A stretch of DNA of 32,787 nucleotides from Variovorax sp. KK3 (lineage in GTDB: Bacteria; Pseudomonadota; Gammaproteobacteria; Burkholderiales; Burkholderiaceae_C): contig NZ_LYVO01000080.1 in assembly GCF_001984055.1 (NCBI RefSeq), positions 1 to 32,787 on the forward strand, read 5' to 3'. Below the pieces are notes generated by a model. It had not been told where the DNA came from. It ran no database searches and saw nothing but the letters and a program-made list of their open reading frames with translations. Positions 1-6,946 of the stretch are shown here, piece after piece. Position numbers and translations under genes: made by a program. How positions within the stretch are numbered: position 1 is the first letter of the stretch; every line of letters starts with the position of its first letter.

Positions 1-1
1 C

Positions 2-88
2 AGCCCCTACGGCGCTGGCCCACGTGGCGGCGGTGGTGGTGGCCGCGGTGGCTACGGCGGCGGTGGCGGCAACAACAGCGGCTACTGA
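2..88 (+). CDS. Glycine-rich RNA-binding protein, C-terminal end (partial)
   Basis: Only the last 28 codons and a TGA stop at 86-88 lie in the window. They encode a Gly/Arg/Tyr/Asn-rich tail ending GGNNSGY. Such RGG/GYGG tails follow a single RRM domain in the small cold-shock-like RNA-binding proteins common in Burkholderiales, but the RRM itself is outside the window, so the family is inferred from the tail alone. The frame is fixed by the stop and by the terminator hairpin about 30 bases downstream. Another Gly-rich protein type is possible. Confidence 0.6.
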   Translation, partial: SPYGAGPRGGGGGGRGGYGGGGGNNSGY

Positions 89-117
89 CACTCGCATCCA
101 TTGCTGGTGCAACGATG

Positions 118-145
118 AAAGGCTCCATCACAGGAGCCTTTTTCG
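118..145 (+). terminator. Intrinsic terminator after the RNA-binding protein gene
   Basis: A perfect 9-bp stem AAAGGCTCC / GGAGCCTTT (118-126 and 133-141) encloses a 6-base loop and runs into a T tract. Because the stem begins with AAA, it can also act for the convergent minus-strand SDR gene that ends at 162. Confidence 0.85.
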
Positions 146-161
146 TTGGCAGCCGCGGCTT

Positions 162-935
162 CTATTCGTGGCGCCGCTTCTTGCGGCCGCGGCCCTGGAC
201 AGCCCGATCGAACAGCGCATTGGGCAGCGCTCGCATGAGCTTCGCGATCACGCCCATCTGCCACGGAATCACGCGGTAGCTGGTGCCGACCTCGATCGCG
301 CCGAAGGCCCGATCCGCGAACTCCGCCGGCGTCAGAAGAAAAGGCATGCCGTAGCGATTGCCTTGTGTGAGCGGCGTGTCGACATAGCCGGGACACAAGG
401 TGACGACCTTGACGCCGCTCCCGCGCAGCTCGCCGCGAAGGCTCTCGCAGTAAGCCACCACGCCGGCCTTGCTGGCGCAGTAGGCGCCGTGGCCGGGCAA
501 GCCACGGATCGCCGCGACGCTGCCGATGCCGACCAAGCGCCCGCTGCCACGCAAGCGCATGGGCGCGACGAAGGGATGGAAGGTGGCGGCCAAGCCCACG
601 TTGTTGATGGCCAGCGTCTCGGCCAACACATCCAGGTCGCCGCGATCCTCGGTGTCGATGCCGACGCTGATGCCGGCATTGGCGATCACGACATCAGGCA
701 CGCCCTGCGATTCGATGCATGCACGTCCTGCGGCGACGATGCTGTCGACTTGCGCCACATCCGCACCGTAAACCTGGGCGTCGCCGACGCCGATGCCGCG
801 ACCCGCCGCCCAGGACTCGATCTCCGCCGTGCGCCGCGCCGTGAGGGCCAGCCGGTAGCCGCTTTCATGAAAGCGCGCCGCCAGTGCCTGGCCGATGCCG
901 CTCGATGCGCCGGTGATGAAGATCAACGGCTTCAA
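162..935 (-). CDS. SDR-family NAD(P)-dependent oxidoreductase
   Basis: A 257-residue classical short-chain dehydrogenase/reductase. It has the nucleotide-binding motif TGASSGIG at residues 8-15, NAG at 86-88 and the catalytic set Ser139, Tyr152, Lys156 (YxxxK). The length is normal for classical SDRs. The start is a TTG whose last two bases lie in the lptC stop codon, so it is the last gene of a translationally coupled kdsD-kdsC-lptC-SDR operon. The substrate cannot be read from the sequence; its position hints at envelope or lipid metabolism, which is inference only. The C-terminus is basic (RGRKKRRHE), unusual for a soluble SDR and possibly a membrane-surface contact. Confidence 0.88.
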   Translation of the reverse strand: MKPLIFITGASSGIGQALAARFHESGYRLALTARRTAEIESWAAGRGIGVGDAQVYGADVAQVDSIVAAGRACIESQGVPDVVIANAGISVGIDTEDRGDLDVLAETLAINNVGLAATFHPFVAPMRLRGSGRLVGIGSVAAIRGLPGHGAYCASKAGVVAYCESLRGELRGSGVKVVTLCPGYVDTPLTQGNRYGMPFLLTPAEFADRAFGAIEVGTSYRVIPWQMGVIAKLMRALPNALFDRAVQGRGRKKRRHE

Positions 936-1573
936 CGCTTGGCCCCGGGCGTGGACGGCATCAGCAAGCCCCGCACGCGGCCATGCAGGTTGGCCACCCC
1001 GGTCAGGTTGTCGTAGTCCAGCGTATCCGCGGTGAACTGGTCGGACCCGCGGATCAGCGTGACGGGCTTGTGCGACTTCACGCGCTCGGTGTCGAGAAAG
1101 GCATGCAGGAACTCGCCGCGAAACTCGAGCCGCGGATTGACCTTGCCGCTCGCTGATGTTGCGGCTTCGCGCACCACCACCGCGTTGCCGAACAGCTGCA
1201 CCTCGCTGCCGTCTGCATTCGACAGGCCGCGGTTGGCGGTCGCGCGCGTGATGAGCCCCTCGGGCGACACCGAGCGCAAGCGCACCTGGTCGACCTCGAT
1301 CGTGTCGGTGTCCGGATAGTGGCGCCCTTCGGTTCCGAAGAGCTCGCTGCGCAGGTCGCCACTCGGCAAAAAGGTTTTGATCACGAAGCCGCGCATGAAG
1401 AAATCCGGCTCGTGTTTAGGCGCCTCCTTGACCGTGGGCTCCAGCAGTTTCGGCGCGTTTCGTACCAACCAGTAGGTGCCCAATGCGAGCACGGCGGTCA
1501 GGATGATCGGCAGGTAGATCGTGACCCGGTCGAGGGCATCGCGCAGCAGGTTCAGCGCCCGGTTGGCCTTCAT
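932..1573 (-). CDS. lptC: LPS export ABC transporter periplasmic protein LptC
   Basis: A 213-residue bitopic inner-membrane protein. One transmembrane helix near the N-terminus (about residues 17-37, ending before VRNAPKLLEP) is followed by a periplasmic beta-jellyroll domain. In the Lpt machine, LptC receives LPS from LptB2FG and passes it to LptA. The family wording is clear in the segment MRGFVIKTFLPSGDLRSELF and in the later region FTADTLDYDNLTGVANLHGRVRG. Its ATG overlaps the kdsC stop by four bases (ATGA). It is slightly longer than E. coli LptC. lptA and lptB, which usually follow lptC, are not next to it here. Confidence 0.9.
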   Translation of the reverse strand: MKANRALNLLRDALDRVTIYLPIILTAVLALGTYWLVRNAPKLLEPTVKEAPKHEPDFFMRGFVIKTFLPSGDLRSELFGTEGRHYPDTDTIEVDQVRLRSVSPEGLITRATANRGLSNADGSEVQLFGNAVVVREAATSASGKVNPRLEFRGEFLHAFLDTERVKSHKPVTLIRGSDQFTADTLDYDNLTGVANLHGRVRGLLMPSTPGAKR

Positions 1574-2121
1574 GCCGTCGGGCCTCGTGCGGCGTCGAGG
1601 AGCCTGCGATAGTGGCCGCCGGCCGTGAGCAGCAGGTCGCAGAACTCGCGCGCCGCGCCTTCGCCGCCGCGTGCCGAAGTCACATGGTGCGCGATCGCGC
1701 GGACCTCGGCGTGTGCATTGGCAGGGGCAGCAGCAAAGCCCACGCGCGTGAGCACCGGCAAGTCGGGCCAGTCATCGCCGATGGCGGCCGCCTGCGCCCA
1801 CGTCAATCCGAGCAGAGCGAGCATGGCTTCAGCGGCGGGCAGCTTGTCTTCGGTACCGTAGCGCACGTGCTCGATGCCCAGCGCTTCAAGGCGCACGCGC
1901 AGCGGCTTCGAGTCGCGTCCGGTAATCACCGCCGGCGTGATGCCCACTTGCCGCAACAGCTTGAGGCCATAGCCGTCGAGGATGCTGAACCGCTTGAGGG
2001 TCTCGCCCTGTTCGCTGAAGTAGACGCCGCCGTCCGTCAGCACGCCGTCGACGTCGAAGAAAGCGATGCGGATGTCCTGCGCCGCGAGCAGCGCTTCCGT
2101 CTCGAATGCGAGAGCGGTCAT
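1570..2121 (-). CDS. kdsC: 3-deoxy-D-manno-octulosonate-8-phosphate phosphatase KdsC
   Basis: A HAD-superfamily phosphatase of 183 residues that hydrolyses Kdo-8-phosphate to Kdo, the inner-core LPS sugar. HAD motif I reads FFDVDGVLTDG with the nucleophile and acid/base Asp near residues 23 and 25. Motif II is ITGRDS and motif IV is GDDWPDLPVL. It is a C0-type (capless) HAD, as expected for KdsC. The ATG chosen at 2121 shares one base with the kdsD stop (TGATG). A TTG one codon upstream is an alternative start. It works together with KdsD, encoded immediately upstream. Confidence 0.95.
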   Translation of the reverse strand: MTALAFETEALLAAQDIRIAFFDVDGVLTDGGVYFSEQGETLKRFSILDGYGLKLLRQVGITPAVITGRDSKPLRVRLEALGIEHVRYGTEDKLPAAEAMLALLGLTWAQAAAIGDDWPDLPVLTRVGFAAAPANAHAEVRAIAHHVTSARGGEGAAREFCDLLLTAGGHYRRLLDAARGPTA

Positions 2122-3122
2122 CAAATGACCTTCGCGCGCATCAGGTCGTTGATGCTGAGCGCGCCGATCAGCACGCCGGCCGAATCGACCACCAGCACGC
2201 TGGTGATGCGGTACTGCTCCATGAGCTCGGCAGCCTCGGCCGCGAGTGCTTCGGCGCGAAGCGTGCGCGGGCCGGAGTGCATGACGTCGGCAGCGGTCAG
2301 GGCGCGCAGGTCGGCACCCGTTTCGATCTGGCGCCGCAGGTCTCCGTCGGTGAAGATGCCGATCGCCCGGCCCTTGCCGTCGACCACCGCTGCGGCGCCC
2401 ATGCCTTTGGAGCTCATCTCGCGCATCAGGTCGCTGAAGCTCGCATCGGGGCCGACACTGGGTACGGCATCGCCCGAGCGCATCACGTCGCTGACGTGGG
2501 TGAGCAGCTTGCGGCCCAGCGAACCGCCCGGATGCGAGCGCGCGAAGTCTTCGGTGCCGAAGCCACGCGCGTCGAGCAGCGCCACGGCCAGTGCATCGCC
2601 CATGGCCATCTGCGCCGTTGTGCTGGCGGTCGGCGCCAGGTTGAGCGGGCAGGCTTCCTTCTCGACGCCGGTGTCGAGCACCACGTCGGCATGGCGAGCC
2701 AGCGTGGAATCTGCGCCACCGGTCATCGCGATCAGCGGCACGCCCAGCCGCTTGACGACCGGCAGGATCACCGTCAGTTCATCGACTTCGCCGCTGTTGG
2801 AGATGGCCAGCACAAGATCGACCGCCTTGATCATGCCGAGGTCGCCATGGCTGGCCTCGGCGGGGTGCACGAACATCGCAGGCGTTCCGGTCGACGCCAG
2901 CGTCGCGGCGATCTTGCGGCCCACGTGCCCGCTCTTGCCCATGCCCATGACCACGACCCGCCCGCGCACGCCGAGAATCTTCTGCACCGCCTCGACGAAG
3001 CTGGCGCCGATGCGCTGCTTGAGACCGAGCACGGCCGCGGCCTCGATGTCGAAAGTGGTGCGGGCCCGCGTAAGCATGGCGTCGGCGGAGGTCGCGAGGA
3101 CCGGATCGGGGCTGGAGCTCAT
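2121..3122 (-). CDS. kdsD: Arabinose-5-phosphate isomerase KdsD (KpsF/GutQ family)
   Basis: A 333-residue enzyme that converts ribulose-5-phosphate to arabinose-5-phosphate, the first step of Kdo biosynthesis in the cytoplasm. An N-terminal SIS sugar-isomerase domain (about 40-175) contains VVVMGMGKSGHVGRK and AISNSGEVDEL. Two CBS domains follow (about 210-268 and 277-333), matching the KdsD architecture and length. It is the first gene of the operon with kdsC, lptC and the SDR. It is divergent from the antiporter gene, with a 67-base gap that must carry both promoters. A TAAAAT-like -10 lies just upstream of the start, but no convincing -35 was found. Confidence 0.95.
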   Translation of the reverse strand: MSSSPDPVLATSADAMLTRARTTFDIEAAAVLGLKQRIGASFVEAVQKILGVRGRVVVMGMGKSGHVGRKIAATLASTGTPAMFVHPAEASHGDLGMIKAVDLVLAISNSGEVDELTVILPVVKRLGVPLIAMTGGADSTLARHADVVLDTGVEKEACPLNLAPTASTTAQMAMGDALAVALLDARGFGTEDFARSHPGGSLGRKLLTHVSDVMRSGDAVPSVGPDASFSDLMREMSSKGMGAAAVVDGKGRAIGIFTDGDLRRQIETGADLRALTAADVMHSGPRTLRAEALAAEAAELMEQYRITSVLVVDSAGVLIGALSINDLMRAKVI

Positions 3123-3189
3123 CGCGGAATTTTATCGGTCGCGCATCCGCCGGGCCGGCAGCGAGGTCTACATTCAGTAGCATCGACGC

Positions 3190-5175
3190 ATGACCTCCTT
3201 CGACCTCACGCTGATGTACCTGCTGGCTGCAGTGGTCGGCGTGGTCGCGTGCCGGTATCTGCGCCTGCCGCCGATGCTGGGCTACCTGGGCGCAGGGGTA
3301 TTGATCGGCCCGCACGCGCTGGCTTTCGCCCAGAACGTCGAAGGCATCCGGCACCTGGGCGAATTCGGCGTCGTCTTCCTCATGTTCGTGATCGGGCTCG
3401 AGTTCAGCCTGCCCAAGCTGCGGGCGATGCGCAAGCACGTGTTCGGGCTGGGGCTGCTCCAGGTGATGCTGACCATCGCCATCGCGACGTTCGGCAGCCT
3501 GGCGCTCGCCACCTGGTTGCCGCCCGATTGGCAACTCGGCTGGCAGACCGCATTGGCGCTGTCGGGCGCGCTCACGATGAGCAGCACGGCCATCGTGGTC
3601 AAGCTCATGGCCGAGCGCCTGGAGCTCGAAAGCGAACATGGCAAGCGCGTGATGGGCGTGCTGCTGTTCCAGGACTTGGCGGTGGTTCCGCTGCTGGTGC
3701 TGATTCCGGCGCTCGGCGCGCCACCCGAGACGATGTTCAAGGCGTTGGGCATCGCGCTGCTGAAGGCGAGCTTCCTGGTCACGGTGCTGCTCTATGGCGG
3801 TCCGCGGGTGATGCGATGGTGGCTGACGCTGGTTGCACGTCGCCGCAGCGAAGAGCTGTTCATGCTCAACCTGCTGCTGGTCACGCTCGGGCTGGCCTGG
3901 CTCACCGAACTGGCAGGGTTGAGCCTGGCACTCGGGGCCTTCGTGGCCGGCATGCTGGTCTCGGAGACCGAATTCAAGCACCAGGTCGAGACCGATATCC
4001 GGCCCTTCCACGACGTGCTTCTGGGGTTGTTCTTCATCACGATCGGCATGTCGCTGGACTGGCACATCGTGGTCGACCGCTGGCTGCTGGTCGGCGCATT
4101 GCTGCTGCTGCCGCTGGCCTTCAAGCTGCTGCTGGTGACGGTGCTGGCAAAGCTGCTGGGCGCGACGGCCGGCGTGTCGCTGCGAACGGGCCTCTATCTC
4201 GCGCAGGCCGGTGAGTTCGGCTTCGTGTTGCTGAGTCTGGCGCAGGGCAGAGAACTGCTGCCGGACTGGCTGGCAAACCCGGTGCTGGCCTCGATGGTGC
4301 TGTCGATGTTGGCGACGCCTTTCATCGTGATGTACAGCAACCGTATCGTGCGCAAGCTGGTGGCGAGCGACTGGCTGCAGCAGTCGCTGCAGATGACCAC
4401 CATCGCGCGCAAGACGATCAATACCGCGCGGCACGTCATCATCTGCGGCTACGGCCGTTGCGGCCAGAACCTGGCGAGGGTGCTGGAACGCGAAGGCATT
4501 CCCTACCTGGCGCTCGATCTGGACCCGGATCGCGTGCACCAGGCGGCGGCGGCGGGCGACTCGGTGGTCTTCGGCGACGCGGCGCGGCTGCAGGCGCTGA
4601 TGGCGGCCGGCCTGGCGCGTGCGAGCGCGGTGGTCGTGACCTATCTGGACGTGCCGGGCGCACTCAAGGTGCTGGCCAACACGCGTGCCCATGCGCCGCA
4701 GGTGCCGGTGATCGTGCGGACCAAGGACGATCGCGAACTGGAAAAGCTGCAGGAGGCCGGCGCCACCGAGGTGGTGCCGGAAGCCATCGAGGGCTCGCTG
4801 ATGCTGGCCAGCCATGCGCTGGCGCTGGTGGGCGTACCGATGCGCCGCGTGATCCGGGTGGTGCAAGACCAGCGTGATGCCCGCTACAACCTCCTGCGCG
4901 GGTATTTCCACGGTGCGGACGACGACAACGTCGACGAGCTCGATCACGAGCGACTCAACAGCTTCACCCTGACGGCCGATGCGCGCGCCGTGGGCCGCGT
5001 GCTGAATCAAGAGGCGCTGCAGTCCGTAGGCGTGCGGGTCGCCAGTTTGCGGCGGCGCGACGGCAAGGCCGAGGAAGTGAACGACGCCACCCTGCTGGCC
5101 GATGGCGACACCTTGGTGCTGTCAGGCAAGCCGGGCGCGCTTGCCGTGGCCGTCGAGCTGCTGCAGAAGGGCTGA
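3190..5175 (+). CDS. CPA2-family monovalent cation:proton antiporter (Kef/YbaL type)
   Basis: A 661-residue inner-membrane protein. The N-terminal Na+/H+ exchanger domain (about residues 1-385) has a dozen or so hydrophobic helices. A cytosolic RCK (TrkA-N) domain begins at HVIICGYGRCGQN (Rossmann GxGxxG, about residue 417), and a TrkA-C domain occupies the last 85 residues. This is the KefB/KefC/YbaL layout: potassium or sodium efflux coupled to proton entry and gated by nucleotide or glutathione adducts at the RCK domain. Which ion it carries and whether it needs a KefF/KefG partner cannot be told; no partner is adjacent. No clear Shine-Dalgarno precedes the ATG. It converges with the zinc-ribbon gene, 20 bases away. 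Confidence 0.9.
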   Translation: MTSFDLTLMYLLAAVVGVVACRYLRLPPMLGYLGAGVLIGPHALAFAQNVEGIRHLGEFGVVFLMFVIGLEFSLPKLRAMRKHVFGLGLLQVMLTIAIATFGSLALATWLPPDWQLGWQTALALSGALTMSSTAIVVKLMAERLELESEHGKRVMGVLLFQDLAVVPLLVLIPALGAPPETMFKALGIALLKASFLVTVLLYGGPRVMRWWLTLVARRRSEELFMLNLLLVTLGLAWLTELAGLSLALGAFVAGMLVSETEFKHQVETDIRPFHDVLLGLFFITIGMSLDWHIVVDRWLLVGALLLLPLAFKLLLVTVLAKLLGATAGVSLRTGLYLAQAGEFGFVLLSLAQGRELLPDWLANPVLASMVLSMLATPFIVMYSNRIVRKLVASDWLQQSLQMTTIARKTINTARHVIICGYGRCGQNLARVLEREGIPYLALDLDPDRVHQAAAAGDSVVFGDAARLQALMAAGLARASAVVVTYLDVPGALKVLANTRAHAPQVPVIVRTKDDRELEKLQEAGATEVVPEAIEGSLMLASHALALVGVPMRRVIRVVQDQRDARYNLLRGYFHGADDDNVDELDHERLNSFTLTADARAVGRVLNQEALQSVGVRVASLRRRDGKAEEVNDATLLADGDTLVLSGKPGALAVAVELLQKG

Positions 5176-5195
5176 GCACACCAGCTGCGCAGCGC

Positions 5196-6296
5196 TCAGT
5201 TCAACTGGCTCGGATTGCGCTTTTCTTCGTCGACCTGTTGCTGACGCCGTACGGCATCGCACTGGGCGTTCGATTTGTTCTCGGCCCTCGCGCACTGCGT
5301 GACCATGCAGCGCGCGCGGCCGAAGAAGCCTTGGCTGGCACACACCGCCTCAGGAGCGGGCGGTGCGACAGGCTCCGGCGGCGCCATCGCCACGACGGCC
5401 GCGGGTGCCGGTGTGAGAGCGGGCGTGGCAGCGGGCGGCGGCGGGGTAACAGGCGCCTTGCGGGGTGCGGCGGCAGGCGTGGCCGGGGCTGCAGCCGTCG
5501 TCTTGCGTGATGGCTCCACGCGGGCCGGGGTCGCGGTCGCGGGTGCAGGCGGCTTCGAAGGTGGCGCTGCCGCAGTGACGGATGGTGACGGCGGCGTCGC
5601 TTCGACCGACGCGACGGGCGGCGGCTGCACGACACCTGCCGCCTGTGGAGCGGCCGACACGGCAACCGGCGCCGACGGCGGAGCAGGCTCGGGCGCAATG
5701 GCTGGCGCAGGTACTGGCGCCGGCGCTGGCACTGGCTGCGGCGACGGCGCGATGGCGACGGGCCCCTGTACTGCAGTGGTCGAAGCGGCCGATGCCACCA
5801 CCGGCGCTGCGGCGTCGCCCCGACCGGTCGCGTACCACGCCCCGACGGCCGTCACCACGGCCAGCAGGCCCACGACCGCCCAGGTGACCCCCGATCGGCG
5901 CGGAGCTACAGGCGCGCTGGCGAGCACCGCCGGCCGCGTGGTCGGCTTGAACTTCGGCTTCGCTGGTGACAACGGAGCTGGGCGCGACGTTCGCGGCGGG
6001 GTCAAAGACGGTGTCGGCGGCACTGCGGTCGGCACCGGGGCCGGGGCCGGAACGATGAGAACCGTTGCATCGTCAGCCGCCGGAGCAGATGCAGATGCAG
6101 AAACGGGCTCCGTCGCGGGCATTGACGAAGCTCGCGCGTCTGGCAGCGAAAGCCGTTCAGTCACAGCCCAGCCGTCGCTGGCTGGTGGCGGGGCGTTCGA
6201 TGCAACAGGGGCTGACACCAGCCGATGACCGCACCCCTTGCAGAATTTGGCGCCATCACGGTTGTCCGTTTGGCAGGATGTACACAGCACAGCCAT
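5196..6296 (-). CDS. Zinc-ribbon, single-pass membrane protein with Pro/Ala-rich linker
   Basis: A 366-residue protein of unknown function. Residues 1-25 form a zinc ribbon with Cys5, Cys8, Cys19 and Cys22 (CTSC...CKGC). A Pro/Ala/Ser-rich stretch follows, then one transmembrane helix (about 136-157, WAVVGLLAVVTAVGAWYA), a second Pro/Ala-rich linker of roughly 150 residues, and a conserved-looking C-terminal block of about 50 residues with four cysteines (CASQGFFGRARC, TQCARAENKSNAQC). The start at 6296 is chosen because GGAGGG sits nine bases upstream of it; a start nine codons earlier would place that Shine-Dalgarno inside the gene. Expected topology: zinc ribbon in the cytoplasm, linker and Cys block in the periplasm. 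The low-complexity middle makes homology calls unreliable. Confidence 0.75.
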   Translation of the reverse strand: MAVLCTSCQTDNRDGAKFCKGCGHRLVSAPVASNAPPPASDGWAVTERLSLPDARASSMPATEPVSASASAPAADDATVLIVPAPAPVPTAVPPTPSLTPPRTSRPAPLSPAKPKFKPTTRPAVLASAPVAPRRSGVTWAVVGLLAVVTAVGAWYATGRGDAAAPVVASAASTTAVQGPVAIAPSPQPVPAPAPVPAPAIAPEPAPPSAPVAVSAAPQAAGVVQPPPVASVEATPPSPSVTAAAPPSKPPAPATATPARVEPSRKTTAAAPATPAAAPRKAPVTPPPPAATPALTPAPAAVVAMAPPEPVAPPAPEAVCASQGFFGRARCMVTQCARAENKSNAQCDAVRRQQQVDEEKRNPSQLN

Positions 6297-6388
6297 CTCA
6301 AGAGTCCCTCCGACTCGACGCAATCACGTTCGCGAATCACCAGCGGCACGGCAGATGGCCAGCCGCGCCCGCGTTCACGCCCCAGGTT

Positions 6389-6856
6389 TCAGGTCACTGC
6401 CACCCGTTTGGGCTTGTTGACCATTCTCTTCGCAATGACCGCGCCCAATGCCATCGTGAGCTCGACCGCGAGGCTGGGTTGGCGGTTCGACAACTCGGCG
6501 AAGCGGATGGCCGTGAGCCGCCAGACCCGTGCCGCACCGGTGGCGACGACGTTGGCCGAGCGCGGCAACCTGGAGAAGAAAGCACCCTCGCCCACCACGG
6601 AGCCAGGGTTGAGGATCGCGAGCCTCATCTGGCCCTGGCTGCCCAGCATGTGCACGCTCAGCGCACCACGCTCGATGAAGTACAACGTGCGATCGTGCGC
6701 GCCCTGGTCGATCAGCACCTGCCCCGCAGCCAGGTCGAAGGGCTGAAGGTAGCTCGCGAAGGTTTCCCACTGCTGGGCGTTGAAAGCCGGCGCAAAGGCG
6801 TCGTAGCTCGTGTTCTGCGCGACGGCCCGGCAAAGATCCTGGATGCTGGTGGACAT
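6389..6856 (-). CDS. Stand-alone cyclic-nucleotide-binding-domain protein
   Basis: A 155-residue protein with one cNMP-binding beta-roll (about residues 18-130). Crp-type wording includes LAAGQVLIDQGAHDRTLYFIERGALSVHM and the phosphate-binding-cassette region LNPGSVVGEGAFFSRLPRSANVVA. The usual Crp/Fnr helix-turn-helix is absent: the protein stops soon after a helix that resembles the dimerisation helix, ending in a basic tail (KRMVNKPKRVAVT). The usual glycine-glutamate of the cassette is kept (GEGAFF), so ligand binding is plausible. It probably acts as a ligand-sensing regulator by protein contact. A GTGA-N6-TCAC palindrome lies upstream. It is not in the mnmE operon. Confidence 0.85.
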   Translation of the reverse strand: MSTSIQDLCRAVAQNTSYDAFAPAFNAQQWETFASYLQPFDLAAGQVLIDQGAHDRTLYFIERGALSVHMLGSQGQMRLAILNPGSVVGEGAFFSRLPRSANVVATGAARVWRLTAIRFAELSNRQPSLAVELTMALGAVIAKRMVNKPKRVAVT

Positions 6857-6913
6857 GCTGATTTACCTGGTGTGCGTGGCGAAGCCAAGTATGTGCCATT
6901 GCGACAATCGCCA

Positions 6914-6927
6914 GTGACAGAAGTCAC
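6914..6927. promoter_or_regulatory. Crp-type palindrome upstream of the cNMP-binding gene
   Basis: The sequence GTGACAGAAGTCAC is a perfect inverted repeat with the Crp/Fnr-family core GTGA-N6-TCAC. It lies 58 bases upstream of the cyclic-nucleotide-binding gene start and 20 bases past the mnmE stop. The match to the Crp core is seen directly; binding is inferred. A clear -10/-35 pair next to it was not found. Confidence 0.45.
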
Positions 6928-6946
6928 GAGTTTTAACGCTTAATGT

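Noticed and set aside
2779..5010. Long minus-strand open frame opposite the antiporter gene
   Set aside because: Composition is Gln/His/Arg-heavy with no known motif, and the plus strand encodes a clear Kef-type antiporter. It is a shadow of high GC at codon position three.
5275..6228. Gly/Ala-rich plus-strand frame
   Set aside because: It is antisense to the Pro/Ala-rich linker of the zinc-ribbon protein; a Pro/Ala repeat read backwards gives Gly/Ala.
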